Translations under genes and position numbers: made by a program
Notes under the pieces: generated by a model
What the model saw: only the letters and a program-made list of their open reading frames with translations
Database searches by the model: none
What the model was told of the DNA's origin: nothing
Source: Paguma larvata
Lineage: Eukaryota; Chordata; Mammalia; Carnivora; Viverridae
Length of the DNA stretch: 64,000 nt
Direction of reading: 5' to 3'
NCBI GenBank assembly: GCA_030068075.1
Contig: CM057827.1
Location: 72,926,500 to 72,990,499 of the forward strand
Part shown: one piece after another, positions 44,213-56,375 of the stretch
Layout: each line of letters opens with the position of its first letter
How positions within the stretch are numbered: the stretch's first letter is position 1

Positions 44213-44660
44213 ACATCTTTATCCATTCATCCATTGATGGACACTCGGGCTGCTTCCATATCTTGGCTTTTGTAAATAATGCTGCATTAACCCAGGGGTG
44301 CATGTATCTCTGAATTACTGTTTTTGTATTCTTTGGGTAAATATACAGTAGTGTAATATTGGATCATATGATAGTTCTATTTTTAACTTAAGGAACCTCA
44401 TACTGTTTTCCACAGTGGCTACAACAGTTTGCATTCCCACCAACAGTGCATGGTGTTTCTTTTTCTTCACATCCTCCCCAACACTTGTTGTTCCTTGGTT
44501 ATTGATTTTAGCCATTCTGACAGGTGTGAGGTGATATCTCATTGTAGTTTTGATTTTCATTTTCCTAATGGTAAGTGATGATGAATATCTTTTCATGCGC
44601 CTGTTGGCCATCTATATGTCTTCTTTGGAGAAATGTCTGTTCATGTCGACTGCCCAGTTT
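44213..44660 (-). mobile_element. L1 ORF2 C-terminal fragment
   Basis: Reverse-strand L1 sequence without a 3' UTR, ending where a second, more complete L1 begins at about 44668. The same ORF2 region recurs at about 45150-45610. Confidence 0.75.
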
Positions 44661-45650
44661 TTTCCTTTAAAAAAATTATTTCTTTAAATTCAAGTTAGTT
44701 AACATGCAGTGTAGTGCTGGGTTCAGAAGCAGAACCCAGTGATTCATCACTCACATATAACACCCAATGCTCATCCAAACAAGTGCCCTCCTTCATGTCT
44801 ATCACTCATGTAGCCCATCCTTCTACCCATCACCCCTCCAGCAACCTTCAGTTGTTCTCTATATTTAAGAGTCTCTTATGGTTTGCCTTCATCTGTGTTT
44901 TCATCTTATTTTTCCTTCGCTTCCCCTATGTTCATCTGTTTTGTTTCTTAAATTCAACACGAGTGAAATCATGGTATATTTGTCTTTCTCTGGCTTATTT
45001 CACGTAGAATAATAGCCTCTAGTTCCATCCACATTGTTGCAAATGGCAAGATTTCATTCTTTTTGATTGCTGAGTAATATTCCATTGTATATATATATGT
45101 ACTATATATATAGTATTCCATTGTGTGTGTATATATATACACTACATCTTCTTTATCCATTCATCTATCAATAGACATTTGGGCTCTTTCCATACTTTGG
45201 CTGTTGTCGACAGTACTGCTGTAAACATTGGGGTGCAAGTGCCCCTTCAATTCAGCACTCCCGTATCCTTTGGATAAATAGCTAGTAGTGTAATTACTAG
45301 GTTCTCAGGTAATTTTATTTTTAATTTTTTGAGGAACCTCCATACTGTTTTCCAGAGTGGCTGCACCAATTTGCATTCCCACCAGCAGGGCAAATGGTTT
45401 CCTCTTTCTTCACCTCTTTGTCAACATCTGTTGTTGCCTGAGTTGTTCATTTTAGCCATTCTGACAGTTATGAGGTGGTATCTCATTGTAGTTTTGATTC
45501 GTGTTTCCCTGATGATGAGTGATGTGAAGCATCTTTTCATGTGTCTCTTAGCCATCTGGATGTCTTCTTTGGAAAAGTGTTTGTTCATGTCTTTTGCCTT
45601 TTTCTTCACTGGAATCTTTGTTTTTGGGTGTTGAGTTTGGTAAGTTCTTT

Positions 45651-45876
45651 TTTTAAAAAAATTTTTTTTGATGTTTATTTATTTTTGAGACAGAGAGAGA
45701 GAGACAGAGCATGAGTGGGGGAGGGGCAGAGAGAGAGGGAGACACAGAATGTGAAGCAGCCTCCAGGCTCTGAGCCGTCAGCACAGAGCCTGACACGGGG
45801 CTCGAACTCACAGACCACGAGATCACGATCTGAGCCAAAGTTGGACGCTCAACCCACCGAGCCACCCAGGCACCCC
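45651..45876 (-). mobile_element. CAN SINE in old L1
   Basis: Complete copy with exact 13-bp target repeats TGGTAAGTTCTTT (45638-45650 and 45877-45889). Confidence 0.93.
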
Positions 45877-48800
45877 TGGTAAGTTCTTTATAGATTTTGG
45901 ATACTAACTCTTTATCTGACATGTTATTTGCAAATATCTTCTCCCATTCTGTCAACTGCCTTTTAGTGTTGCCAATTGTTTCCTTCGCTGTACAGAGGCT
46001 TTTTATCTTGATGAGGTCCCAATAGTACATTTTTGTTTTTCTTCTCCTTGCCTCTGGAGACATGTCAAGGAAGAAGTTGCTGTGGCCAAGGTCAAAGAAA
46101 TTTTTGCCTGCTTTCTCCTCAAGGATTTTGATGGTTTCCTGTTTCACATTTAGGTCTTTCATCCATTTTGAATTTATTTTTGTTTATGGCATAAGAAAGT
46201 GGTCCAGTTTCATTCAACAAAGCATGTTGCTCTCTAGTTTTTCCAGCACCATTTGCTGAAGAGACTGTCTTTATTCTATTGGCCATACTATTGTGGGTCC
46301 ATTTCTGAGTTTTCTATTCTGTTCCACTGACCTATTTGTCTGTGTTTGTGATAGTACCGTACTGTCTTGATGATTACACCTTGTAATACAACTTGAAGCT
46401 CACAATTGTGATGCCTCCAGCTTTGGTTTTCTTTTTCAAGATTGCTTTGACTATTTGGGGTCTTTTCTGGTTCCAAACAAATTTTAGGATTGTTTGTGCT
46501 AGCTCTGTGAAGAATGCTGTTGTTATTTTGATAGGAATTGCAATGAATATGTAGATTGCTTTGGGTACTTTTGACATTTTAACTATGTTTGTTCTTTCAA
46601 TTCATGCGCATGGAATATTTTTTCATTTTTTTTGTGTGTCTTTGATTTCTTTCATAAGCTTTCTATAGTTTTCAGTGTATGAATTTTTTAACTCTTTGGT
46701 TAGGTTTATTCCTAGGTATCTTATGTTTTTTGGTGCAGTTGTAAATGGGATCAATTCCTTGCTTTCTTTTTCTGCTCCTTCATTATTGGTGTATAGAAAT
46801 GCAACTGATTTCAGTGTGTTGATTTTATATCTTGCGACTTTGCTGAATTCATGGATCAGTTCTAGAAGAGTTTTAGTGGAATCTTTTGGGTTTTCCACAC
46901 ACAGTATCATGTAATCTACAAAGAGTGAAATTTTGACTACCTCCTTGATGATTTGGATGCCTTTTATTTCTTTGTGTTGTCTGATTGCTGAGGCTAGGAC
47001 TTCTAGCACTATGTTGAATAACAGTGGTGAGAGTGGACATCCTTGTGTTCCTGACCTTGGGGGGAAAGCTCTCAGTTTTTCCCCATTGAGGATGATATGA
47101 ACGGTGTGTCTTTTGTATATGGGTTTTGTGATCTTGAGATATGATCCTCCTATCCATACTTTCTTGAGAGTTTTGATCAAGAAGGGATGCTGTATTTTGT
47201 CAAATGCTTTCTCTGCATATATTGAGAGGACCATGTGGTCTTTATTCTTTGCTTTATTAATGTGATGTGTCACATTGATTGATTTGTGAATATTGGAACC
47301 AGCCCTGAAGTCCAGGTATAAATTTCAGTTAGTTGTGATGAATAATTGTTGGATACTGTTGGCTACTATCTTGTTGAGGATTTTTGCATCCATGTTCACC
47401 AGGGAAATTGGTCTGTAGTTCTTTTGAGTGGGGTCTTTGGTTCTGGAATCAAGGTAATGCTGCCTTCATAGAATGAGTTTGGAAGTTTTCCTTCCATTTC
47501 TATTTTTTGGAACAGCTTCAAAAGAATAGGTACTGACTCTTCTTTAAATATTTGGTAGAATTACCCTGGAAAGCCATCTGTCCCTGGACTCTTGTTTCTT
47601 GGGAGATTTTTGATTACTAACTCGATTTCTTTACTGATTATGAGTCTGTTTAGATTTTCTATTTCCTCCTGTTTCAATTTTGTTAGTTTGTATGTTTCTA
47701 TGAATTTGTCCATTTATTCCAGATTGCCTATTTTATTGGTGTATAATTGCTCATAATATTCTATTATTATTGTTTGTATTTCTGCAGTGTTGGTTGTGAT
47801 CTCTACTGTTTCATTCTTGATTTTATTTATTTGGGTCCTTTATTTTTTCCTTTTGATCAATATGGCTATCAATTTTGCTTATTCCCTCAAAGAACCAGCT
47901 CCTGGTTTTATTGATCTGTTCTACTTTTTTTTTGTTTTTACCTCAATATTATTGATTTCTGGTCTAATCTTTATTATTTCCTATCTCCTACCGGTTTTGG
48001 ACTTTATTTGCTGTTCTTTTTCCAGCTCTTTATGGTATAAGGTTAGATTGTGTATCTGAGACCTATCTTACCTCTTTAGGAAGGTCTGGATTGCTATATA
48101 CTTCCCTCTTATGACCCCCTTTGCTGTATTCGTGAGGTTTTGGACTGTCGTGTTTTCATTTTCATTGGCTTCCAAGTACTTTTAATTTACACTTTAATTT
48201 CTTGGTTGATCCACTCATTCTTTTGTAGAATATTATTTAATCTCCAAGTACTTGTGGTCTTTTCGAATTTTTTCTCGTGGTTGATTTCAAGGTTCATAGC
48301 ATTGTGGTCTGAAAATATGCACAGTATGCTCTTGATCTTTTTGTACCTATGGAAGTCTGACTTCAGTCCCAGTATGTGATCTATTCTGGAGAACGTTCCA
48401 TGTGCACTTGAGAAAAATGTTTATTCTGCTGTTGTAGGATGAAATGTTGTGAATATATCTGTCCATCTGGTTCAGTGTGTCATTCAAAGCCATTGTTTCC
48501 TTATCGATATTCTGTTTAGATGATCTGTCCATTGGTGTAAGTGGGGTGTCGAAATCTCCTACTATTATGATATTATTATCCATGAGTTTCTTTACGGTTG
48601 TGATTAATTGATTTATATATTTGGATGCTTCACATTGGGGGCATAAATGTTTACAATTGTTAGATCTTCTTGGCGGGTAGACCCCTTAATTATGATATAA
48701 CACTCTTCTTCATCTCTTGTTACAGACTTTGTTTTAAAACCTAGTTTGACTTATAGAAGAATGTCTATTCCAGCTTTTTTTGATGTCCATTAGCATAATA

Positions 48801-49339
48801 GATGGTTCTCCATCCCCCTACTTTCAATCTGAAGGTATCTTTAGGTCTCAAATGTTTCTCTTGAAAACAGCATGTTGATGGATCTTGTTTTATTGTCCAT
48901 TCTAATATCCTATGTCTTTTGATTGGAGTGTTTATTCTATTGACCTTTGGAGTGAGTCCTGAAAAATATGAATTTATTGCTATTATGTTGCTTGTAGAGT
49001 TGGATTTCTGGTGGTGTTCTCTGGTCCTTTCTAGTCTTTGTTGCTTTTGGTCTTTTATTTCCTCCCTGTCTTTTCTCCCCTCAGAGAGTCCCCCTTAAAG
49101 TTTCTTGCAGGGCTGGTTTAATGATCACAAACTCCTTTCGTTTTTGTTTGTCTGGGAAACTCTTTATCTCTCCTATTTTCTTTTTTTTTTTTAATTTTAT
49201 AATAGTTTATTTTCAAATTGGTTTACATATAACACCCAGTGTTCATCCCAACATGTGCCCTTTATAATGCCCATCACCCACTCTCGCCCCTCCCTCATCC
49301 CCCTTACCCTCAGTTTTTTTCTTAGTCTTTGAGAGTCTC

Positions 49340-52300
49340 TTATGTTTTATCTCCCTCCCTCTCTGTGTCTTTTTTTCCTGTCCCCTCTTCCCCTCCCCCT
49401 GGTTTTTGCTTAGTCTCACAAAGTCCACCTATTCGTGGAAACATATGGTATCTGTCTTTTTCTGACTGACTTATTTCACTTAACATAATACCCTCCAGTT
49501 CCATCCATCTGGCTACACATGGCCAGATTTCATTTTTTCTCATTACCACGTAGTAGTCCATTGTATATAAGTACCGTAACTTCTTTATCCATTCGTCAGT
49601 TGATGGGCACTTGGTCTCTTTCCATGATTTGGCTATTGTCGAAAGTGCTGCTATGAACATTGGGGTACACGTGGCCCTATGCATCAGCATTCCTGTGTCT
49701 CTTGGGTAGATTCCTAGCAGGGCTATTGCTAGATCATAGGGTAGCTCTATTTTCATTTTTTTGAGGAACCTCCACACCGTTTTCCAGAGTGGCTGCACCA
49801 GTTTGCATTCCCACCAACAGTGTAGGAGGGTGCCTACTTCTCCACATCCTCGCCAGCATCTATAGTTTCCTGATTTGTTCATTTTAGCCACTCTGACTGG
49901 TGTGAGGTGGTATCTCAGTGTGGTTTTGATTTGTATTTCCCTGATGATGAGTGACATTGAGCATTGTTTCATGTGTCTGTTGGCCATCTGAATGTCCTCT
50001 TTGGAGAAGTGTCTATTCATATCTTCCGCCCATTTCTTCACTGGGTTGTTTGTTTTTCGGGTGTGGAGTTTGGTAAGTTGTTTATAAATTTTAGATATTA
50101 GTCCTTTATCCGATATGTCATTTGCGATGATCTTTTCCCATTCCGTTGGTTGCCTATTCGTTTTGTTGGTTGTTTCTTTTGCCGTGCAGAAGCTTTTTAT
50201 CTTGATGAGGTCCCAATAGTTCATCTTTGCTTTTAATTCTCTTGCCTTTGGAGACGTGTCGAGTAAGAAATTGGTGCGTCATAGGTCAAAGAGGCTTTTT
50301 CCTGTTTTCTCCTCTAGGATTTTGACGGTTTCCTGTCTCACATTCAGATCTTTTATCCATTTAGAATTTATTTTTGTGAGTGGTGTAAGAAAGTGGTCTA
50401 GTTTCATTCTTTTGCATGTTGCTGTCCAATTCTCCCAGCACCATTTGTTAAAGAGGCTGTCTTTTTTCCATTGGATACATTTTCCCGCTTTGTCAAAGAT
50501 TAATTGGCCATATACTTGCGGGTCCATTTCCGAGTTTTCTATCCTATTCCATTGGTCTATGTGTCTGTTTTTGTGCCAATACCATACAGTCTTGATGACC
50601 ACCGCTTTGTAGTAGAGGTTAAAGTCTGGGATTGTGATGCCTCCCGCCTTGGTTTTATTCTTCAGTATTATTTTGGCTATTCGAGGTCTTTTGTGGTTCC
50701 ATACAAATTTTAGGATTGTTTCCTCTAGCTTTGAGAAGAATGCTGGTGCAATTTTGATTGGGATTGCATTGAATGTGTAGGTTGCTTTGGGTAGTATTGC
50801 CATTTTGACGATATTTATTCTTCCAATCCATGAGCATGGGATGTTTTTCCATTTCCTTGTGTCTTCCTCAATTTCCTTCATAAGTTTTTTATAGTTTTCA
50901 GTGTAGAGGTCTTTCACGTCTTTGGTTAGGTTTATTCCTAAGTATTTTATGGTTTTTGGTGCAATTGTGAAAGGGATTAGCTTCTTTATTTCTCTTTCTG
51001 CTGCTTCATTGTTGGTGTATAGAAATGCCACCGATTTCTGTACATTGATTTTGTATCCTGCAACTTTGCTGAAATCATGAATCAGTTCTAGTAGGCTTTT
51101 GGTGGATTCCGTCGGGTTTTCCATGTAAAGTATCATGTCATCTGCAAAAAGTGAAAGTTTGACTTCCTCCTTGCCAATCTTGATGCCTTTTATTTTGTTT
51201 TGTTGTCTGATTGCTGATGCTAAGACTTCCAGCACTATGTTAAACAGCAGTGGCGAGAGTGGACACCCCTGTCGTGTTCCTGATCTCAGGGGGAAGGCTT
51301 TCAATTTTTCCCCATTAAGGATGATATTAGCTGTGGGCTTTTCATATATGGCTTTTATGATGTTTAAGTATGTTCCTTCTATCCCGACTTTCTCGAGAGT
51401 TTTTATTAAGAAAGGATGCTGTATTTTGTCAAATGCTTTTTCTGCATCTATTGACAGGATCATATGGTTCTTATCTTTTCTTTTGTTGATGTGATGTATC
51501 ACGTTGATTGGTTTGCGAATATTGAACCAGCCCTGCAACCCAGGGATGAATCCTACTTGATCATGGTGGATAATTCTCTTTATATGCTGTTGGATTCGAT
51601 TTGCTAGTATCTTGTTGAGAATTTTTGCATCCAGATTCATCAGGGATATTGGCCTGTAATTTTCTTTCTTTGCTGGGTCTCTATCTGGTTTGGGAATCAA
51701 AGTGATGCTGGCTTCATAGAATGAGTCCGGGAGTTTTCCTTCCGTTTCAATTTTTAGAACAGCTTGAGGAGGATAGGAATTTACTCTGTTTTAAATGTCT
51801 GGTAAAATTCCGCAGGAAAGCCATCTGGTCCAGGGCTTTTATTTGCTGGGAGGTTTTTAATAACTGATTCTATTTCTTCACTAGTTATGGGTCTGTTCAA
51901 AGTTTCTATTTCTTCCCGTTTGAGTTTTGGTAGCGTGTGGCTATTTAGGAAGCTGTCCATTTCTTCCAGATTGCCAAGTTTGGTGGCATATAATTTTTCA
52001 TAGTATTCTCTGATGATTGCTTGTATCTCTGAGGGATTGGTTGTCATTTCTCCCTTTTCATTCACGATTTTATCTATTTGAGTTCTCTCTCTTTTCTTTT
52101 TGAGAAGCCTGGCTAGAGGTTTGTCTATTTTGTTTATTTTTTCAAAGAACCAGCTTTTGGTTTCATTGATCTGTTCCACTACCTTTTCTGTCTCCATATG
52201 GTTAATTTGTGCTCTGATCTTAGTTATTTCTCTCTTTCTGCTGGGCTTGGGTTGTTTTAGTTGATCTGCTTCTAGTTCCTTTAGGCGTGCTGTTAGAATT

Positions 52301-53262
52301 TGTGTTATTGATTTTTCTTGTTTCTTGAGATGGGCCTGGATTGCAATATATTTCCCTCTCAAGACTGCCTTTGCTGTGTCCCAGAGCGTTTGGATTGTTG
52401 TATTTTCATTTTCATTTGTTTCCATGTATTTTTTAATTTCTTCTCTGATGGCTTGGTTGACCCAGTCATCTTTTAGTAGGTTATTTCTTAGCCGCCATGT
52501 TCTTGGATATTTTCCAGGCCTTCTCCTGTGGTTGATTTCAAGTTTCAAAGCATTGTGGTCTGACAGTGTACATGGTATGATCTCAATTCTTTTATATTTA
52601 TTCAGAGCTTCCCTGTGCCCCAGAATATGGTCTATCTTGGAAAATGTACCGTGTGCAGATGAGAAGAACGTAAATTCCTTTGCTTCTGGATGAAGGACCC
52701 TAAAGATGTCTGTGAGTCCCATCTGTCCTAATGTGTCATTCAGGGTTATTGTTTCTGCGGAGATTTTCTGTTTTGTGGATCTATCCAATGCTGAGAGTGG
52801 AGTGTTGAGATCCCCTACTATTAGGATATTTTTATCGATGAGGTTGCTAATGTTTGTAATTAGTTGTTTTACAAATTTGGGTGCCCCCGAATTCGGTGCA
52901 TAGATATTTACAATTGTTAGCTCTTCCTGTTGGATGGTCCCTGAGACTATTATATAATGTCCTTCTTCATCTCTTATTACATCATTCATTTTAAAGTCTA
53001 ATTTTTCTGATATAAGTGTGGCTACTCCGGCTTTCTTCTGACTTCCAGTAGCATGGTAGATAGTTCTCCATCCCCTCACTTTCAATCTGAAGGTATCTTC
53101 AGGTTTAAGATGAGTTTCTTGAAGACTGCAAATAGATGGGTCTTGTTTTTTAATCCATTCTGTTATCCTGTGTCTTTTGATTGGCGCATTTAGTCCATTT
53201 ACATTCAGTGTTAATATTGAAAAATATGGGCTTACAGTCACTGTATTATCTGTAAGTTTCAT
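49340..53262 (-). pseudogene. L1 ORF2 (endonuclease/reverse transcriptase), broken
   Basis: L1 ORF2p nicks DNA and reverse-transcribes L1 RNA at the target site. The endonuclease part is visible near the start (NVNGLNAPIKRH, SLQETHL, SDHNAL). The reverse transcriptase has [25 protein letters not shown] and FADD, all intact. A cysteine-rich end (CWRGCG...HCWWEC) is also present. Breaks: a stop at 51781 (TAA where TTA is expected), a second stop and a 1-bp loss in an A-run within the next 60 bp, and a TGA at 50279 that looks like CpG decay of CGA. Between 51700 and 49340 the frame is otherwise continuous. The first in-family Met is taken at 53262; the frame is open to 53301. Confidence 0.9.
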
Positions 53263-53309
53263 GTTTGTAAGGCTGACCCTGGCAGTTTGTGTTCTTTGCA
53301 ACCTTGTCT

Positions 53310-54203
53310 TTATAGAATGCCCCTCAGGATCTCTTGCAGTGCTGGCTTATTTGTGATAAATTCTTTCAGTTTTTGTTTGTTGGGAAAAACCTTGATCTCT
53401 CCTTCTATTCTGAACGACAGGCTAGCCGGATACAGAATTCTTGTTTGCATGTCCTTCTTGATCATCACATTGAAAATATCCTGCCATTCCTTTCTGGCTT
53501 GCCAAGTTTCTGTAGATAAGTCTGCTACTACCCTTATAGGTCTCCCTTTGTATGTTAGGGTTCTTTTGTCCCTAGCTGCTTTCAGGATTCTCTCCCTATC
53601 TTTGTATTTTGCCAGCTTCACTATGATGTGCCGTGCAGAAGGTCTATTCAAGTTTCGTCTGAGGGGAGTTCTCTGTGCCTCTTGGATTTCCATGCCCGTT
53701 TCCTTCCTCATGTTGAGGAAGTTCTCAGCAATGATTTGTTCAAGAACCCCTTCAACTCCTTTCTCTCTCTCTTCTTCCTCTGGAACTCCTATGATACGGA
53801 TATTGTTTCTTTTGAGTGCATCGCTCAGCTCTCGAATTCTCCTTTCCTGTTCCTGGATCAGCTTCTCTCTCTTTTTATCTGCTTCCTCTTTTTCAATGAT
53901 TTTGTCTTCTAATGCGCTAACTCTTTCCTCTACCTCTTCAATCCGTGCTGTGGTTGCTTCCAGTTTCCCCTGTATTTCTTCCAAGGTCTTCTTTAATTCT
54001 TCCTGACCGTTTTTAAGGTCCTTGAACTCTGCCGCGCGGGACCCCTTGCATTCATCTAAGCTTTTTTCAAGCCCAGCGATTAGTTTTATGATTATCATTC
54101 TATATTCAAGTTCTGTTATGTTGCTTATATCTGTTTTCATTAATTCTTGAGCTGTCACTGCTTCTTGTAGATTCTTTTGAGGAGAATTCTTCCGGCTCGT
54201 CAT
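53310..54203 (-). CDS. L1 ORF1p RNA-binding chaperone, 297 aa, intact
   Basis: ORF1p is the trimeric nucleic-acid chaperone that coats L1 RNA. After MTSRKNSPQK there is a long heptad-rich coiled coil (about residues 40-145), then the RRM (start near NNIRIIGVPEEEE), then the C-terminal domain (RHIIVKLAKYKDRERILKAARDK). No stop or frameshift is seen. The frame is open 32 codons further upstream (54299), but that extension is 5' UTR with unrelated composition, so the Met at 54203 is preferred. It ends 9 bp before the ORF2 frame opens, a normal spacing for L1 bicistronic RNA. It is a transposon protein, not a host gene. Confidence 0.88.
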   Translation of the reverse strand: MTSRKNSPQKNLQEAVTAQELMKTDISNITELEYRMIIIKLIAGLEKSLDECKGSRAAEFKDLKNGQEELKKTLEEIQGKLEATTARIEEVEERVSALEDKIIEKEEADKKREKLIQEQERRIRELSDALKRNNIRIIGVPEEEEREKGVEGVLEQIIAENFLNMRKETGMEIQEAQRTPLRRNLNRPSARHIIVKLAKYKDRERILKAARDKRTLTYKGRPIRVVADLSTETWQARKEWQDIFNVMIKKDMQTRILYPASLSFRIEGEIKVFPNKQKLKEFITNKPALQEILRGIL

Positions 54204-55044
54204 TTTGGCTGTATGTGTTATGGGTTGTTTCTTGAAGTTGCCCTGGAAAGGAAAACTGACAGACACACAGAACACAGAAATACTCAAACGTACCGGCAAA
54301 TGGTCCAGACAAGCAGTTCACAACAGAAAAAAATAACAAGTGACTCTCTGAGGGCAATGTCCTGAAGTAACAGCTACACGTTAAGGACAGGGTATGTAGT
54401 GTGCTGGTGGCAGAGCATATATAGACAGAATAATGACTGGTGCAGGGAGAAGAAGGAAATGGACTTTGCCCAGGTAGAGCGAGTAAAGGGTTTAATCCAG
54501 ACTGATAGAAATCAGAATAAGGACAGGTGTGAGGGAAAAGGAATAAAGATCGATGTTGTCTAGATGAACTTATACGGCCTGGTTATTCCAGAAAAAGGGC
54601 TAGAGAAGTAAAGAAGAGGTTGTAGGACATGTCCTCAAAGAGTGGGTTAAAAAAAAAACACAAAAAACAAAAAACAAAATGATTAAGCCAGTCAGTACCC
54701 TGGATGACCAGCTCAGGGATGGAGATAGGTAGGAATGAGAAAGGGAGGGATAAATTTAAAAAGAGGAAATGACTGGCGTTACTCCAGGCAGCAATCTCCA
54801 CTTGGATCAGTCGCTCCTGCTGATAGTTTGGGAAGGGCGTGGTTTAGTGTAGGCGGGTCTGGCCTCCACTGCTGCAGAGATGGCTTCTGGGGTGTCTTCC
54901 TGGCTTGTGAGACAACAATGGCCTCTCTCCAGACCCGCGCCACCAGTCCTGGAGGCTTTATTCGCCCCTTTATTTCTGTTCTCTCTCCACCGCTAACGCC
55001 AGCCTAGTGTGGTTTACTGGACGGTGACCCAGCCGTGTCCCACA

Positions 55045-55400
55045 GGAGCCGCCGCCTGGGGCTGCCTGGGTCCCTGCGGCGTGCGTGCCCGGAGGCGCTG
55101 GGCGAGGGTGTCGCGGTGGCGCAGCCGTCTGCTACCCCCCGATTTGGCTGTAACTGTGCGGGGGTTAGAGGTGCTCCGCAGGAGCCGCCGCCTGGGTCCC
55201 TGCTGCCTGTCCCGGCAGCGCGCGCGCCCCGGAGGCGCTGGGCGAGGGTGGCGCGGTGAGGCGGCCGTCTGCCACCGCCGATTTCGTTATAATTGTGCCG
55301 GGGTTAGAGGTGCTCGGCTGGTGGCGCTGCCTGCGTCCCCGCTGCCAATCCCCCCGGCGCGCGCGTCCCAGTGGCTCAGGACGGGGTTGGTGCGGTCCCA
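55045..55400 (-). repeat. Tandem 136-139 bp units in L1 5' UTR
   Basis: Two full units and part of a third (55045-55180, 55181-55319, 55320 to about 55400) share GGAGCCGCCGCCTGG, the GGCGCTGGGCGAGGGTG block and GGGGTTAGAGGTGCTC. This resembles the monomer repeats of rodent L1 promoters in principle; sequence homology is not claimed. Confidence 0.85.
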
Positions 55401-55705
55401 GCAGCGCACAGTTAGTGCTGCTTCTTGCCACTGAACTTCTCTTCAAAAGCCCTGTATTTAGGGGCTGGATGGTAGCGTTCTCACCCGCTCTGGCCCTCTT
55501 GTTCAGATGTTGTTCGATCGGCAACTATCGAACGAAGACGCTATCTCCGAAGACGCTCACCCTCCCCTCAGCTCAACTTCCCGAGTTCGAATTCGTTTTA
55601 TCCGACCCAGATTAAACTCACAGTTTAGTTGGGCCGTGTCTGTTTTCGCCTTCGTTTCTCGTCCCCCTTTAAAGGGCAAGCGAAATACTGGAGCCCCCTA
55701 CTCCT

Positions 55706-55716
55706 CCGCCATGTTG
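55706..55716 (-). promoter_or_regulatory. YY1-like site at L1 5' end
   Basis: On the minus strand CAACATGGCGG, 12-22 bp from the element's first base, matching the YY1 core ATGGC. In human L1 a YY1 site at about the same place fixes the transcription start. Confidence 0.6.
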
Positions 55717-56167
55717 CCCCTCCTCCTATCTCTCCTATTTTCAATGAAGGCTTTCTGGATAAAGAATTCTTGGCTGCATATTTTTCTGATTCAGCACACT
55801 GAATATATCCTTCCCTCCCATCAGACCTGCCATGTTCCTGTGGATAAGTCTGTTCCAAACCTGTTATGTGTTCTCTTATAGGTAAAGGACTTCCCCCCCT
55901 TAATCCATTCATGATTCTTTCCTTGCCTGAGTATTTTGTGAAATTGACTATGATAGGCCTTGTCAATGTCGGTTTTTGTAGAATCTAATGGGAGTTCTCT
56001 GAGTTTTCTGGAATTTGATGTCTGTGTCTTTCTCCAGGTTTGGAAGCTTATCTGCTATGATTTGCTCACATAAACCTTCTACCCCTTTTTCTCTCTCTTC
56101 ATCTTGTGGGACCCCTATGATTCTGATGGTGTTCCTTTTCAATGAGTCACTGATTTCCCTAATTCTT

Positions 56168-56375
56168 TTTTTTTTAACATTTATTACTGAGAGACAGAGA
56201 GAGACAGAGGATGAGCATGGGAGGGGCAGAGAGAGGGGGAGACACAGAATCCGAAGCAGGCTCCAGGCTCTGAGCCATCAGCACAGAGCCTGACCGGGGC
56301 TGGAACCCACAAACTTTGAGATCATGACCTGAGCTGAAGACGGTCGCTTAACCAACTGAGTCACCCAGGTGCCCC
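56168..56375 (-). mobile_element. CAN SINE in old L1
   Basis: Complete copy with a perfect 17-bp target duplication TGATTTCCCTAATTCTT (56151-56167 and 56376-56392). Confidence 0.95.

Larger units (their letters stand above)
49181..55727 (-). mobile_element. Young full-length L1 (6.5 kb)
   Basis: Flanked by a perfect 15-bp target duplication ATCTCTCCTATTTTC (49166-49180 and 55728-55742). It has a pure T-run (poly(A) of the minus strand) at its 3' end, a 3' UTR, ORF2, ORF1 and a CpG-rich 5' UTR of about 1.5 kb. Low decay compared with the surrounding L1 and an intact ORF1 show it is recent. ORF2 has at least three nonsense changes and one frameshift, so it cannot move by its own enzyme. Confidence 0.95.
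54204..55727 (-). promoter_or_regulatory. Young L1 5' UTR and internal promoter
   Basis: GC- and CpG-rich from about 54900 to 55420, so it would be scored as a CpG island, but it belongs to the transposon. The open frames at 54735-55881 on both strands come from this composition. Confidence 0.85.

Noticed and set aside
51135..51494. 119-codon plus-strand open frame
   Set aside because: Antisense shadow of the L1 reverse transcriptase.
53287..54006. 239-codon plus-strand open frame
   Set aside because: It is antisense to the intact L1 ORF1 and rich in Ser and Leu, as expected for the reverse of a coiled-coil gene.
55009..55881. CpG-rich stretch with several open frames, looking like a CpG-island promoter and first exons of a host gene
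   Set aside because: It lies wholly within the 5' UTR of the L1 bounded by the target repeats at 49166 and 55728; the frames overlap on both strands and match no protein.
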